The notes: a model not told the origin generated them from the sequence alone. A stretch of DNA of 6,823 bases from Pseudomonadota bacterium (GCA_023393895.1 JAEXBT010000225.1:1-6823); one strand, 5' to 3'. Positions 1-6,020 are shown, counted from the stretch's first letter. Numbers and translations: made by a program.

Positions 1-132
1 GCGAAGTACAACTACCTGCAGAGCCGGCTTTTGCTGGAGCAGGCCGCCGGCACGCTGGACGTGGCCGATGTGCAGGACGTCAACCGCCTGCTGACCGTGC
101 CCGCCGGACAGGCGCCGCGCATCGGCAACTGA
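1..132 (+). CDS. tolC: TolC-family outer membrane efflux protein, C-terminal fragment
   Basis: Only the last 43 codons are in the window; the frame is open from base 1 to TGA at 130-132. TolC proteins form the trimeric outer-membrane channel of type I secretion systems and RND/MFS efflux pumps. The fragment reads AKYNYLQSRLLLEQAAGTLD followed by VADVQDVNRLL. This matches the last periplasmic helix of TolC-type proteins, where an 'Y.YL..RL.L..A.GTL...D...LN..L' pattern is usual. A short polar tail (VPAGQAPRIGN) follows. The gene converges on waaA with 24 bp between the two stops. The family is clear from the helix pattern; which efflux or secretion system it serves cannot be told, because the body of the protein lies outside. 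Confidence 0.82.
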   Translation, partial: AKYNYLQSRLLLEQAAGTLDVADVQDVNRLLTVPAGQAPRIGN

Positions 133-156
133 TCGGACCTCCCGCGGACTGCGCAA

Positions 157-1458
157 TCAAGCGCGGTCGCCGCGCAACCCGATCGCCTGCAGCGTTGCCT
201 CCAGCGCGCCACGGCCGGAAGCCACCAGTTGCCGGCCTGCCTCGCCCATGCGGTTGCGGGCGGCATCATCCGCCAACAGGGCATCCAGCGCATCGACCAG
301 TTCGTCGCCGGACGCCACCACCTGCAATGCCCCGGCCTCTTTCAGGCTGGCGCTGATTTCCGCGAAGTTGTGCAGATGCGGCCCGGTCACCACGGGCACC
401 GCGGCGGCCGCCGGCTCCAGCACGTTGTGCCCGCCGATCTCCTGCAGGCTGCCGCCGACGAAGGCGACTTCTGCCAGGCCGAAAAAGGCCGGCAACTCGC
501 CCAGCGTGTCGATCACGAACGCCGCGTCATCCGCTCCCGGCCATCGCGACTCGCTGCGGGTGGAGACGCGCAGTCCGGCACTGCGCAGGCGCTCGGCCAC
601 CGGTCGGAAGCGCTCGGGATGCCGCGGCGCACACAGCAGCAGCAGGTCGGGCCAGCGCCGGCGCAGGCGCTGGTGGGCCAGCAGCACCGGCAGCTCCTCC
701 TCGGGATGGGTGCTGGCGGCGATCCACGCCTTGCGCACGCCCGCCCTTTGCACGAACGCCTGCCTGATGCCCGCCTCATCGCCGGGTGCGGCAACGTCGT
801 ACTTGAGGTTGCCGGTGACAGTGACCGCCTCGGGACGCGCGCCCAGCACCTCGAACCGATGGCCGTCGGCGCGAGTCTGCGCACAGACATGCGTGACGGT
901 CCGCAGCGCGCGTGAGACCAGTGGCGCCAGCACCTGGTAGCCGCGCAATGACCGCGCCGACAGCCGCGCGTTGAGGATCGAGACCGGGATCCCGAGGTCA
1001 CGGCAGCCGAGCAGCAGGTTCGGCCAGAGTTCGGTTTCCATGATCAGCGCCTGCGTCGGCCGGAAGCGCGCGAGGAACCTGCCGACCGCACCCGGCAGGT
1101 CGTACGGCAGATAGACGTGGTCGACGCGATCTCCCCAGAGCGCGCGGATGCGCTCGGAACCGGTGGGCGTGATGCTGGTCACCACCAGCCGGCGCTGCGG
1201 ATCCGCCGCCAGCAACGCATTGACCAGCCCAGCAGCCGCGGCAACCTCCCCCACCGACACCGCGTGCACCCATAGCCGCTCGCCGGCAGCCGGCGGCGGG
1301 GCATCGCCGTAGCGCGCGTAGCGCTCGTGCCAGCGTGAAAGATAGGCGGGATGGCGGAAGCCGCGCCAGACCAGGTGATAGATCGTCACCGGCAGCAACG
1401 CATAGAGCGCGAGCGAATACAGGCCGCGCAGCAGGCGTTCGGTGAGCGAGGCTTTCAT
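157..1458 (-). CDS. waaA: 3-deoxy-D-manno-octulosonic acid (Kdo) transferase WaaA/KdtA
   Basis: Transfers Kdo from CMP-Kdo to lipid IVA at the cytoplasmic face of the inner membrane, the first step of LPS core assembly. The protein is 433 aa, a normal family length. A hydrophobic membrane-anchoring stretch at about residues 13-30 is followed by the basic PAYLSRWHERY segment. HAVSVGEV (65-72) carries the family's catalytic-base glutamate, E71. Other WaaA signatures are TSITPTGSER (94-103), ETELWPNL (141-148), TGNLKYD (215-221), ASTHPEEE (248-255), PRHPERF (278-284), DTLGEL (317-322) and GGSLQEIGGHNVLEPA (335-350), the CMP-Kdo site. The frame stays open upstream to 1665, but homology begins only around MKASLTERLL, so ATG at 1458 is chosen. 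A longer form would run into lpxL and lacks family similarity. No Shine-Dalgarno is visible. Whether it adds one or two Kdo units cannot be read from sequence. Confidence 0.95.
   Translation of the reverse strand: MKASLTERLLRGLYSLALYALLPVTIYHLVWRGFRHPAYLSRWHERYARYGDAPPPAAGERLWVHAVSVGEVAAAAGLVNALLAADPQRRLVVTSITPTGSERIRALWGDRVDHVYLPYDLPGAVGRFLARFRPTQALIMETELWPNLLLGCRDLGIPVSILNARLSARSLRGYQVLAPLVSRALRTVTHVCAQTRADGHRFEVLGARPEAVTVTGNLKYDVAAPGDEAGIRQAFVQRAGVRKAWIAASTHPEEELPVLLAHQRLRRRWPDLLLLCAPRHPERFRPVAERLRSAGLRVSTRSESRWPGADDAAFVIDTLGELPAFFGLAEVAFVGGSLQEIGGHNVLEPAAAAVPVVTGPHLHNFAEISASLKEAGALQVVASGDELVDALDALLADDAARNRMGEAGRQLVASGRGALEATLQAIGLRGDRA
161..175. terminator. GC hairpin at the tolC/waaA convergent junction, possible weak bidirectional terminator
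   Basis: GCGCGG and CCGCGC form a perfect 6-bp stem around a TCG loop. It lies in the last codons of waaA and 28 bp past the tolC stop. Read leftward it is followed by TTGATT, only a poor T-run; read rightward it is followed by AACCC, with no T-run. It could slow polymerase from both sides of the convergent junction. In DNA this GC-rich such a stem can also arise by chance and from the coding sequence, so the call is tentative. Confidence 0.25.
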
Positions 1459-1465
1459 CGCGCAC

Positions 1466-1471
1466 AGGATA
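1466..1471 (-). promoter_or_regulatory. Candidate -10 element for waaA
   Basis: Read on the minus strand the hexamer is TATCCT, preceded by TT. It sits 7 nt upstream of the waaA ATG at 1458. That spacing would start the transcript at or next to the first base of the start codon, giving a leaderless mRNA. No convincing -35 is seen, and TATCCT matches the sigma-70 consensus at only 4 of 6 positions. Confidence 0.3.
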
Positions 1472-1508
1472 AAGGAAGCGACCGCGGCGACCGGCATGCC
1501 GCGCCGCT

Positions 1509-1514
1509 TAGAAT
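1509..1514 (+). promoter_or_regulatory. Candidate -10 element (TAGAAT) for the lpxL-GT9 operon
   Basis: TAGAAT lies 6 nt before the lpxL ATG at 1521, so transcription should begin at about the A of the start codon, giving a leaderless transcript. The TAG of this hexamer is also an in-frame stop codon (1509-1511), which rules out any start further upstream. A weak -35-like GCGACC occurs at 1487-1492 with a 16-bp spacer. The match is 5 of 6 to TATAAT, in the AT-richest spot of the 62-bp divergent gap. Confidence 0.5.
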
Positions 1515-1520
1515 CAGTGC

Positions 1521-2438
1521 ATGTCGTCCTCATCGCCCCCCGACCTGCCGCCGGGCCTGCGTGCATCCCGCCATTGGCCGATGTGGCTCCTGCTGGGCCT
1601 GCTGTGGGCGATGGCGCACCTGCCCTGGGGCCTGCAGCGCGCCATCGGCGCGCCGTTGGGGGCATTGCTGAAGCGGCTGCTGCCGGACCGACGCCACGCC
1701 GCCCGACGCAACCTCGAGCTCGCCTTCCCGGAAATGCCGGAGCACGACCGCGACGCCCTGCTCGATGCCAGTTTCCGCGACCTCGGCATCGGCCTGTTCG
1801 AGTTCGCGCGCGCGTGGTGGGGCGATGCCGGGCCGATGCGTCGGACGGTCGAGATCGAGGGACTGGAGCACCTGCGCGCGCTTCAGGCGGAAGGCCGTGG
1901 CGTGCTGATGGTCTCCGGTCACTTCATGACCCTGGAGATGTGCGGCCGCCTGCTCTGCGACCACGTGCCGCTGGCCGGGATATATCGCAGGCATCGCGAC
2001 CCGGTGTTCGAGTGGGCGGTGCTGCGCGGCCGGCTGCGCTACGCGAGTGCGATGTTCGCCAACGATGACATCCGCGCCGCGATCCGCCACCTCAAGCGCG
2101 GCGGTTTCCTCTGGTACGCGCCGGATCAGGACATGCGCGGCAAGGACACGGTGTTCGCGCCGTTCTTCGGTATCCCCGCCGCCACCATCACCGCCACGCA
2201 CCAGCTGGCGCGGATCAGCGGCTGCGCGGTGGTGCCGTTCTTCCACCGTCGCGAAGGCGACCGCTACGTGCTGCGCATCGCGCCGCCACTGGCGCCGTTC
2301 CCGACCGAGGATGCGGTCGCCGACAGCGCCGCGGTCAACGCCGCGATCGAGGCGATGGTGCGCGAGGCGCCCTCGCAGTACCTGTGGATCCACCGCCGCT
2401 TCAAGCGCCAGCCCGATGGCGTGAGCCGCTACGCATGA
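1521..2438 (+). CDS. lpxL: Lipid A late acyltransferase, LpxL/HtrB family
   Basis: Members move an acyl chain from acyl-ACP onto Kdo-bearing lipid A precursor at the inner membrane, the step after WaaA. The protein is 305 aa, typical for LpxL. A single N-terminal membrane segment (about 21-37) precedes the lysophospholipid-acyltransferase fold. The catalytic HX4E motif is H134-FMTL-E139 within VSGHFMTLEMCG. Family blocks follow: GIYRRHRDPVFEWAVLRGR (153-171), WYAPDQD (198-204), VFAPFFGIPAATITAT (211-226) and the C-terminal YLWIHRRFKRQPDG (287-300). After PDQD many relatives have YG; this one has MR, a small local change. Start: an in-frame TAG sits 12 nt upstream, and ATG 1521 is the first start. 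The last four bases, ATGA, hold the start of the GT9 gene, so the two are translationally coupled. It is divergent from waaA. LpxL versus another LpxL/LpxM/LpxP paralogue, and the chain length used, are not decidable here. Confidence 0.92.
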   Translation: MSSSSPPDLPPGLRASRHWPMWLLLGLLWAMAHLPWGLQRAIGAPLGALLKRLLPDRRHAARRNLELAFPEMPEHDRDALLDASFRDLGIGLFEFARAWWGDAGPMRRTVEIEGLEHLRALQAEGRGVLMVSGHFMTLEMCGRLLCDHVPLAGIYRRHRDPVFEWAVLRGRLRYASAMFANDDIRAAIRHLKRGGFLWYAPDQDMRGKDTVFAPFFGIPAATITATHQLARISGCAVVPFFHRREGDRYVLRIAPPLAPFPTEDAVADSAAVNAAIEAMVREAPSQYLWIHRRFKRQPDGVSRYA

Positions 2439-3394
2439 ATGCCGATGTGGTGGTGCTGAAGTTGGGCGCGCTCGGTGACCTGCTGCTGGCCGACGGCGCC
2501 TTGCGTGACATCCGCGAGCATCACGCCGGCAGTCGCATCCACCTGATCACGCGACGGCCGTTCGTCGCGACCATGGCGCGCTGTCCGTGGGTGGACGAGA
2601 TCCACGTCGATGACAACGCACCCCGCTGGCATCTGCCGGCGATGCGGCGCTGGGCGCGGCGCCTGCAGGCGATCGCGCCCGCGCGCGTCTATGACCTGCA
2701 GAACTCGCCGCGCACGCACTTCTACCGCCGGTGGCTGCGCGGCACGCTGCCGGAGGCGGCGTGGTCGGCCGGTGCGCTGCTGCGCGAGGCCTCGACCCTC
2801 AGCGTGCCCGAGCGCCTTGCCGTGCAACTCGCTGCCGCCGGCATCGATGCCCGCCACGCGGCGCATCCCCAACCCGACTGGATGGCGGAGGATGCCAGCG
2901 ACGTCATGGCACGCTGCGGGCTGGCCGAACCGTTCGCGCTGCTGCTGCCGGGCTCGTCGGCACGCAACGCCGGAAAACGATGGCCGGGCTATGCCGAACT
3001 GGCGCAGCGGCTCACCGCACGCGGCATCACGGTCGCGACCGCACCCGGCCCCGACGAGATGGAGGTTGCACGCGCGATCTCCGGCATCGTGGTGCTTGAT
3101 GACGGCCGCTGGCTGGACCTGCCGCGCCTTGCCGGGCTTGCGCGACGCGCGGCCTGCGTGGTCGGCAACGACAGTGGACCGACCCATCTCGCCGCGATGC
3201 TCGGCGCGCCCTGCATCGCACTGTTCGACGCGGCAAGCCCGAGCCTGACAAGCACCGGCATTGCCCAGCGCATCTGTTCGCGTGCGCTGACCGCGGCGCC
3301 GTTGGCGGCATTGGAGGTGGAGATGGTCGAAGCCGCGGTGCTTCAGTCGCTCGGGACGGATGGCGCCTCGCGCGACATCAGGCTGCCCGCGTAG
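2435..3394 (+). CDS. Glycosyltransferase family 9 protein (LPS heptosyltransferase-like)
   Basis: GT9 enzymes, such as WaaC, WaaF and WaaQ, mostly transfer heptose from ADP-heptose to LPS inner core in the cytoplasm. The protein is 319 aa with two Rossmann-like halves. The N-terminal half opens with VVVLKLGALGDLLLADGALR, where GALGD (11-15) places D15 at the family's conserved N-terminal aspartate. YDLQNSPRTHFYRRW (86-100) follows. The C-terminal half has LLLPGSSARNAGKRWP (169-184), the usual start of the nucleotide-sugar domain, and VVGNDSGPTHLAAMLGAP (242-259), the GT9 signature. The usual 'FG.T.P' after this signature is replaced by LFDAASPS (263-270). Start ATG 2435 overlaps the lpxL stop (ATGA); the frame is open further up, but only inside lpxL, and GT9 similarity begins at this start. 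The 3' end overlaps the ligase gene by 52 bp on the other strand. Donor and acceptor are unknown; no specific Waa name is justified. Confidence 0.88.
   Translation: MNADVVVLKLGALGDLLLADGALRDIREHHAGSRIHLITRRPFVATMARCPWVDEIHVDDNAPRWHLPAMRRWARRLQAIAPARVYDLQNSPRTHFYRRWLRGTLPEAAWSAGALLREASTLSVPERLAVQLAAAGIDARHAAHPQPDWMAEDASDVMARCGLAEPFALLLPGSSARNAGKRWPGYAELAQRLTARGITVATAPGPDEMEVARAISGIVVLDDGRWLDLPRLAGLARRAACVVGNDSGPTHLAAMLGAPCIALFDAASPSLTSTGIAQRICSRALTAAPLAALEVEMVEAAVLQSLGTDGASRDIRLPA
3343..3394. other. 52-bp convergent coding overlap between GT9 and ligase genes
   Basis: The GT9 stop TAG is at 3392-3394 (+), and the ligase stop TGA is at 3345-3343 (-). Each gene therefore encodes its last 16 or so residues and stop antisense to the other. 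No intergenic space is available for a conventional terminator for either unit, and I see no hairpin with a T-run in or just beyond the overlap. Confidence 0.9.
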
Positions 3395-4662
3395 AGCGCC
3401 ACCAGCAACAGCACCACCCCGCCCCAGAAACTGGCGTGGACGGCGAGGTGGGTATTGAGCGGAAACAGCGTGACCACGAGGGCCAGCATCGCCGGTCGTG
3501 CCCGCGTGCGCGCGGCGGCGTCGGCGAAGCGCCAGGCCCGCCACGCCAGCGCGGCGCCTGCCAGCCACAGCGCGAGGCCGATGAAGCCGGTTTCCGACAG
3601 CACTTCGAGCACCCACTGGTGCGCGTGCATGGCCGGCCCATCGCCCCATTCGGGCCGCACCTCCGGTGCCGGGTCGCACGCGGCGTACGCATGGCGGAAG
3701 TCACGCACGCCTACGCCGTTGATCGGGTGTTCGCGGATCATGCACGTGGCAGCGCCCCAGATCTTGCCGCGTCCCGACAGGGCCTGATCGACCCCGTTCT
3801 GCTGTCCATTCAGTGCCTGCGCCGTGCGCTCGATGCGATCGCCCACCGGTGTGTAGAACGTCGCCAGCAATGCCAGCGCCACCACGCCGGTGGCCATCAG
3901 GGCCAGCAGCCGCTTCCAGCCCAGCGTGTGCCAGCCCGAAAGCACAAGCACCAGCCCATAGGTCAGCCAGCTGGCACGGGCGCCCGCCAGCACGATGGCG
4001 ATGCCGGCGATGAGCGCGCCCACCAGCCAGCCCGCCAGCCCGAAGCGGCGATGCATCGCGTGCAGGAGGAACGGCGAGAAACTCGCCACCACCACCCCGA
4101 GCACCGGATTGCAGGTGCCGAACACGCCGTTGACCCGGTCGAAGCCACGGTCGGCCTGGCCTTCGCAGATGCCCCTGCCCTCCTTGACCGCGGCGTAGAG
4201 CGTGTCGAGCGTGCCGAACATCAGGCTGTGCCCGCTCAAGGCCTGGGCCAGCAGGTCCAGCGACCAGACCAGCATCACCACCGCGATCCCGCCGAACACC
4301 AGTCGCCGCCCGGACCGCGTGGCCACGGCGATGGCGACCAGCCACAGGAACGGCAGGTAGCGCAGCCCCACCAGGGTCTTGCGCAGCGCATCGACGCGAT
4401 CGACCGCATCGAAGGTCGAGATGAGCTGCGGCAGCCAGTAGGCGAAGAACAACGCCGTGGTCAACGCCCAGGCACCCGCACTCAGCAGGCGGTTGCCATC
4501 CCGGAAGCGCGCCTTGGCGAGCAGGAACAGCGCCACCAGCGCCCCCAGCGAGAGGATCCCCTCGGACACGCGCGAAGCCGGCCAGAACGCCACGTAGGCC
4601 AGCACCCAGGCCGGTGCCCAGCGCCAGCCGGTCGGTGTGCGGGAGTCGTCTATGGCGTTCAT
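3343..4662 (-). CDS. O-antigen ligase/polymerase family membrane protein (WaaL/Wzy-like)
   Basis: This family either ligates undecaprenyl-linked O-polysaccharide to lipid A-core or polymerises O units, on the periplasmic side of the inner membrane. The protein is 439 aa with about 11-12 predicted hydrophobic segments (for example 33-50, 62-82, 100-116, 120-140, 183-203, 208-246, 250-270, 357-376, 388-428). GARASWL (227-233) supplies the conserved arginine region. A large polar loop (about 271-355) contains SGRGKIWGAATCMIREHP (296-313), NGVGVRDFRHAY (315-326) and MHAHQWVLEVLSETGFIGL (345-363). H348 matches the family's key histidine, although the usual following Asn is Gln. Four cysteines (166, 184, 307, 329) lie in predicted extramembrane stretches. 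The start ATG overlaps the GT4 stop by four bases, so it is third in a leftward operon. The 3' end overlaps the GT9 gene antisense. Next to waaA, lpxL and GT genes, WaaL-type ligase is the likelier reading, but polymerase is not excluded. Confidence 0.87.
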   Translation of the reverse strand: MNAIDDSRTPTGWRWAPAWVLAYVAFWPASRVSEGILSLGALVALFLLAKARFRDGNRLLSAGAWALTTALFFAYWLPQLISTFDAVDRVDALRKTLVGLRYLPFLWLVAIAVATRSGRRLVFGGIAVVMLVWSLDLLAQALSGHSLMFGTLDTLYAAVKEGRGICEGQADRGFDRVNGVFGTCNPVLGVVVASFSPFLLHAMHRRFGLAGWLVGALIAGIAIVLAGARASWLTYGLVLVLSGWHTLGWKRLLALMATGVVALALLATFYTPVGDRIERTAQALNGQQNGVDQALSGRGKIWGAATCMIREHPINGVGVRDFRHAYAACDPAPEVRPEWGDGPAMHAHQWVLEVLSETGFIGLALWLAGAALAWRAWRFADAAARTRARPAMLALVVTLFPLNTHLAVHASFWGGVVLLLVALYAGSLMSREAPSVPSD

Positions 4663-5771
4663 GCGAGTTCGTCGTACACGGCGAGGGTGGCGTCCTGCAT
4701 CGCCTTCAGGCTATCGGGCATGGTAGCGGGCGATGCCGGCGGCCGTCGCAACATCGCGATGACGCGGGTGGCCAGGGCTTCGGCGTCGAACGCCGGCACC
4801 GCGCCTTCGGGTTGCCATTCGGCCAGCAGTTCACCGACGCCCCCATGCGCCCAGCCGGCGACCGGCACGCCCACGCTGAGCGCTTCCAGCACGGTGCGGC
4901 CGAAGGCTTCAGGCTTGCGCGAGAGCTGCAGGACGAGGTCGCTGGCGGCATAGGCCCCGGCGATGGCGGCCGTTGGCGGCGTCATCGCCACCCTGTCGGC
5001 CACACCCAGACGCGCCGCTTCGGCCAGCAGCTCGGCCAGATACGCCCCGCGCCCGGTTTCCTGCGCGCCCGGCATCCACAGCCGCGCATCCAGACCGGAT
5101 GCGCACACCCGCGCGAGCACGGCGATTGCATCGGCATGGCCCTTCAGGCGGGTGCCACGGCCCGGCAGCAGCAGCAGCGGGCCATCGCCGGCGAGCTGTG
5201 GATGCTGCCCGGCCAGCCTGGCACGGCCGGCGTGGTCTAGGCCGACGCGGCGCGGGAACGCCGCCGGGTCGATGCCGCGCGGGATCACCCGCAGCCGCGC
5301 CGGATCCGTGGCCGGGTAATGCCCTAGGACATGGCTGCGTACCGTCTCCGACACGCAAATGACCCGCTCGCCGCTGGCCATCACCGCGCTGTAGCGGGAC
5401 GGCGAATTGAGTCCGTGCACGGTCGTCATCCAGCGCGGGCGGCGGTTGGGCGCCATCCCGCGCAGCGCGAGCCGCGCGATCCATGCAGGCAGCCGCGAGC
5501 GCGCATGCACGATGTCGGCTTCGGCGTCCTGCAGCACGCGCCGCAACGCGCCGACGCGGCCGAGCGTGGCCAGCGACTTGGCGCCGATGTCGAGCGCGAC
5601 GTGCTCTCCGCCCGCGGCCTCAAGCGCCGGCAGCAGCCGGCCGCCCTTCGACACCACGAGCGCGCGATGCCCGGCACGCACCAGCGCCTCGGTGATCTCC
5701 AGCGTGGATCGCTCGACGCCGCCGGACTCCAGCGCCGGCAGCAGCTGTACCACGGTCAGGCGCCGGCCCAC
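4659..5771 (-). CDS. Glycosyltransferase family 4 (GT-B fold), probable LPS core/O-chain sugar transferase
   Basis: A retaining GT-B glycosyltransferase, cytoplasmic, 370 aa, the normal size for GT4. The N-terminal acceptor domain (about 1-175) starts LTVVQLLPALESGGVERSTL; the SGGVER loop (16-21) is typical of GT4. HARSR (89-93), TTVHG (116-120), CVSE (139-142) and VIPRGID (162-168) follow. The C-terminal donor domain has LLPGRGTRLKGH (201-212), with the R and K that bind the donor phosphates, then KPEAFGRTVLEAL (286-298), where E288 and E296 form the EX7E motif, then HGGVGELL (309-316). The start is GTG at 5771, immediately before the first beta strand; no Shine-Dalgarno is seen. It lies 12 bp after the zinc-finger gene, and its TGA overlaps the ligase ATG, so the three are cotranscribed. 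All catalytic motifs are intact. Donor sugar and acceptor are not predictable; the context suggests core or O-antigen assembly. Confidence 0.9.
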   Translation of the reverse strand: MGRRLTVVQLLPALESGGVERSTLEITEALVRAGHRALVVSKGGRLLPALEAAGGEHVALDIGAKSLATLGRVGALRRVLQDAEADIVHARSRLPAWIARLALRGMAPNRRPRWMTTVHGLNSPSRYSAVMASGERVICVSETVRSHVLGHYPATDPARLRVIPRGIDPAAFPRRVGLDHAGRARLAGQHPQLAGDGPLLLLPGRGTRLKGHADAIAVLARVCASGLDARLWMPGAQETGRGAYLAELLAEAARLGVADRVAMTPPTAAIAGAYAASDLVLQLSRKPEAFGRTVLEALSVGVPVAGWAHGGVGELLAEWQPEGAVPAFDAEALATRVIAMLRRPPASPATMPDSLKAMQDATLAVYDELA

Positions 5772-5783
5772 GTGGCGGACGCG

Positions 5784-5978
5784 TCAGTCGATCAGGCGGT
5801 ACTTCGCACCGCAGTAGGGGCACTCGGACTGCCCGCCCTCGGCCTCGATCGGCAGGTACACGCGCGGGTGCGAGTTCCACAGCGCCATCGACGGCAACGG
5901 GCAGGACAGCGGCAGGTCGGCGCGGCGCACCTCGTACTCGCGCTGGGCGTTGGCCTGGGTCGAAGGAGCATCGGTCAT
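5784..5978 (-). CDS. zf-CHCC zinc-finger domain small protein
   Basis: A 64-aa protein whose C-terminal two-thirds is a zf-CHCC domain (related to the NDUFS6 subunit of mitochondrial complex I). The metal ligands are C26, H37, C53 and C56, in the spacing C-X10-H-X15-C-X2-C, with the signatures SHPRVYLPI and CPYCGAKYRLID. The first 20 residues are polar and probably disordered. The family binds zinc; the role of the bacterial stand-alone proteins is not established. It is the first gene of the leftward zf-GT4-ligase unit, with 12 bp to the GT4 start. ATG 5978 is preceded by 5'-GCCGCCTTC, without a Shine-Dalgarno. A candidate promoter lies 30 bp upstream. Its length is complete and the domain ends almost at the stop, as usual for these proteins. 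Confidence 0.9.
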   Translation of the reverse strand: MTDAPSTQANAQREYEVRRADLPLSCPLPSMALWNSHPRVYLPIEAEGGQSECPYCGAKYRLID

Positions 5979-5981
5979 GAA

Positions 5982-6008
5982 GGCGGCACCGTGGAAACAG
6001 ATGCCGCC
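5982..6008 (-). promoter_or_regulatory. Inverted repeat between the -10 box and start codon of the zinc-finger gene
   Basis: The 7-bp arms GGCGGCA (5982-5988) and TGCCGCC (6002-6008) are separated by 13 bp. One arm touches the candidate -10 (6009-6014); the other ends 3 nt before the ATG. If the transcript starts near 6002, only part of the upstream arm is in the mRNA, so a DNA operator at the start site is as plausible as a leader hairpin. A chance match in GC-rich DNA is also possible. Confidence 0.25.
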
Positions 6009-6014
6009 ATTCTA
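6009..6014 (-). promoter_or_regulatory. Candidate -10 element (TAGAAT) for the zinc-finger-GT4-ligase operon
   Basis: The minus strand reads CGCTAGAATGGCGG. The same TAGAAT hexamer is found before lpxL. A start about 7 nt downstream (near 6002) would leave a leader of roughly 24 nt before ATG 5978, with no Shine-Dalgarno. No good -35 is seen at 16-18 bp. This is the only AT-rich spot in the 59-bp gap after pirin. Confidence 0.45.
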
Positions 6015-6020
6015 GCGGTG

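Noticed and set aside
1459..1665. A 69-residue N-terminal extension of waaA.
   Set aside because: It would overlap lpxL and the divergent promoters, is Ala/Gly/Arg-rich, and WaaA similarity begins only after ATG 1458.
1530..2393. A 287-codon open frame on the - strand across lpxL, and a similar 287-codon + frame at 5331-6194.
   Set aside because: Both are motif-free and antisense to genes with intact catalytic signatures; the second also runs through the zinc-finger gene, its promoter gap and part of pirin.
2384..2434. A 17-residue N-terminal extension of the GT9 protein.
   Set aside because: It lies wholly within lpxL and reads as an out-of-frame copy of it; the ATGA overlap start matches the family N-terminus.
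2429..3679. A 416-codon open frame on the - strand across the GT9 gene.
   Set aside because: Arg/Ala/Gly-rich composition without motifs, opposite a well-supported GT9 gene; a shadow frame.
3436..4953. A 505-codon open frame on the + strand, antisense to the ligase and GT4 genes.
   Set aside because: Its composition (runs of Q, R, H, G, P) is typical of a GC-rich shadow frame. It has no recognisable domain and lies opposite two genes with clear family motifs.
5623..5745. A 15-bp direct repeat, AGCGCCGGCAGCAGC, at 5623-5637 and 5731-5745.
   Set aside because: Both copies encode LLPALE within the GT4 protein using preferred codons; chance similarity in a GC-rich gene explains it, and no further copies were noticed.
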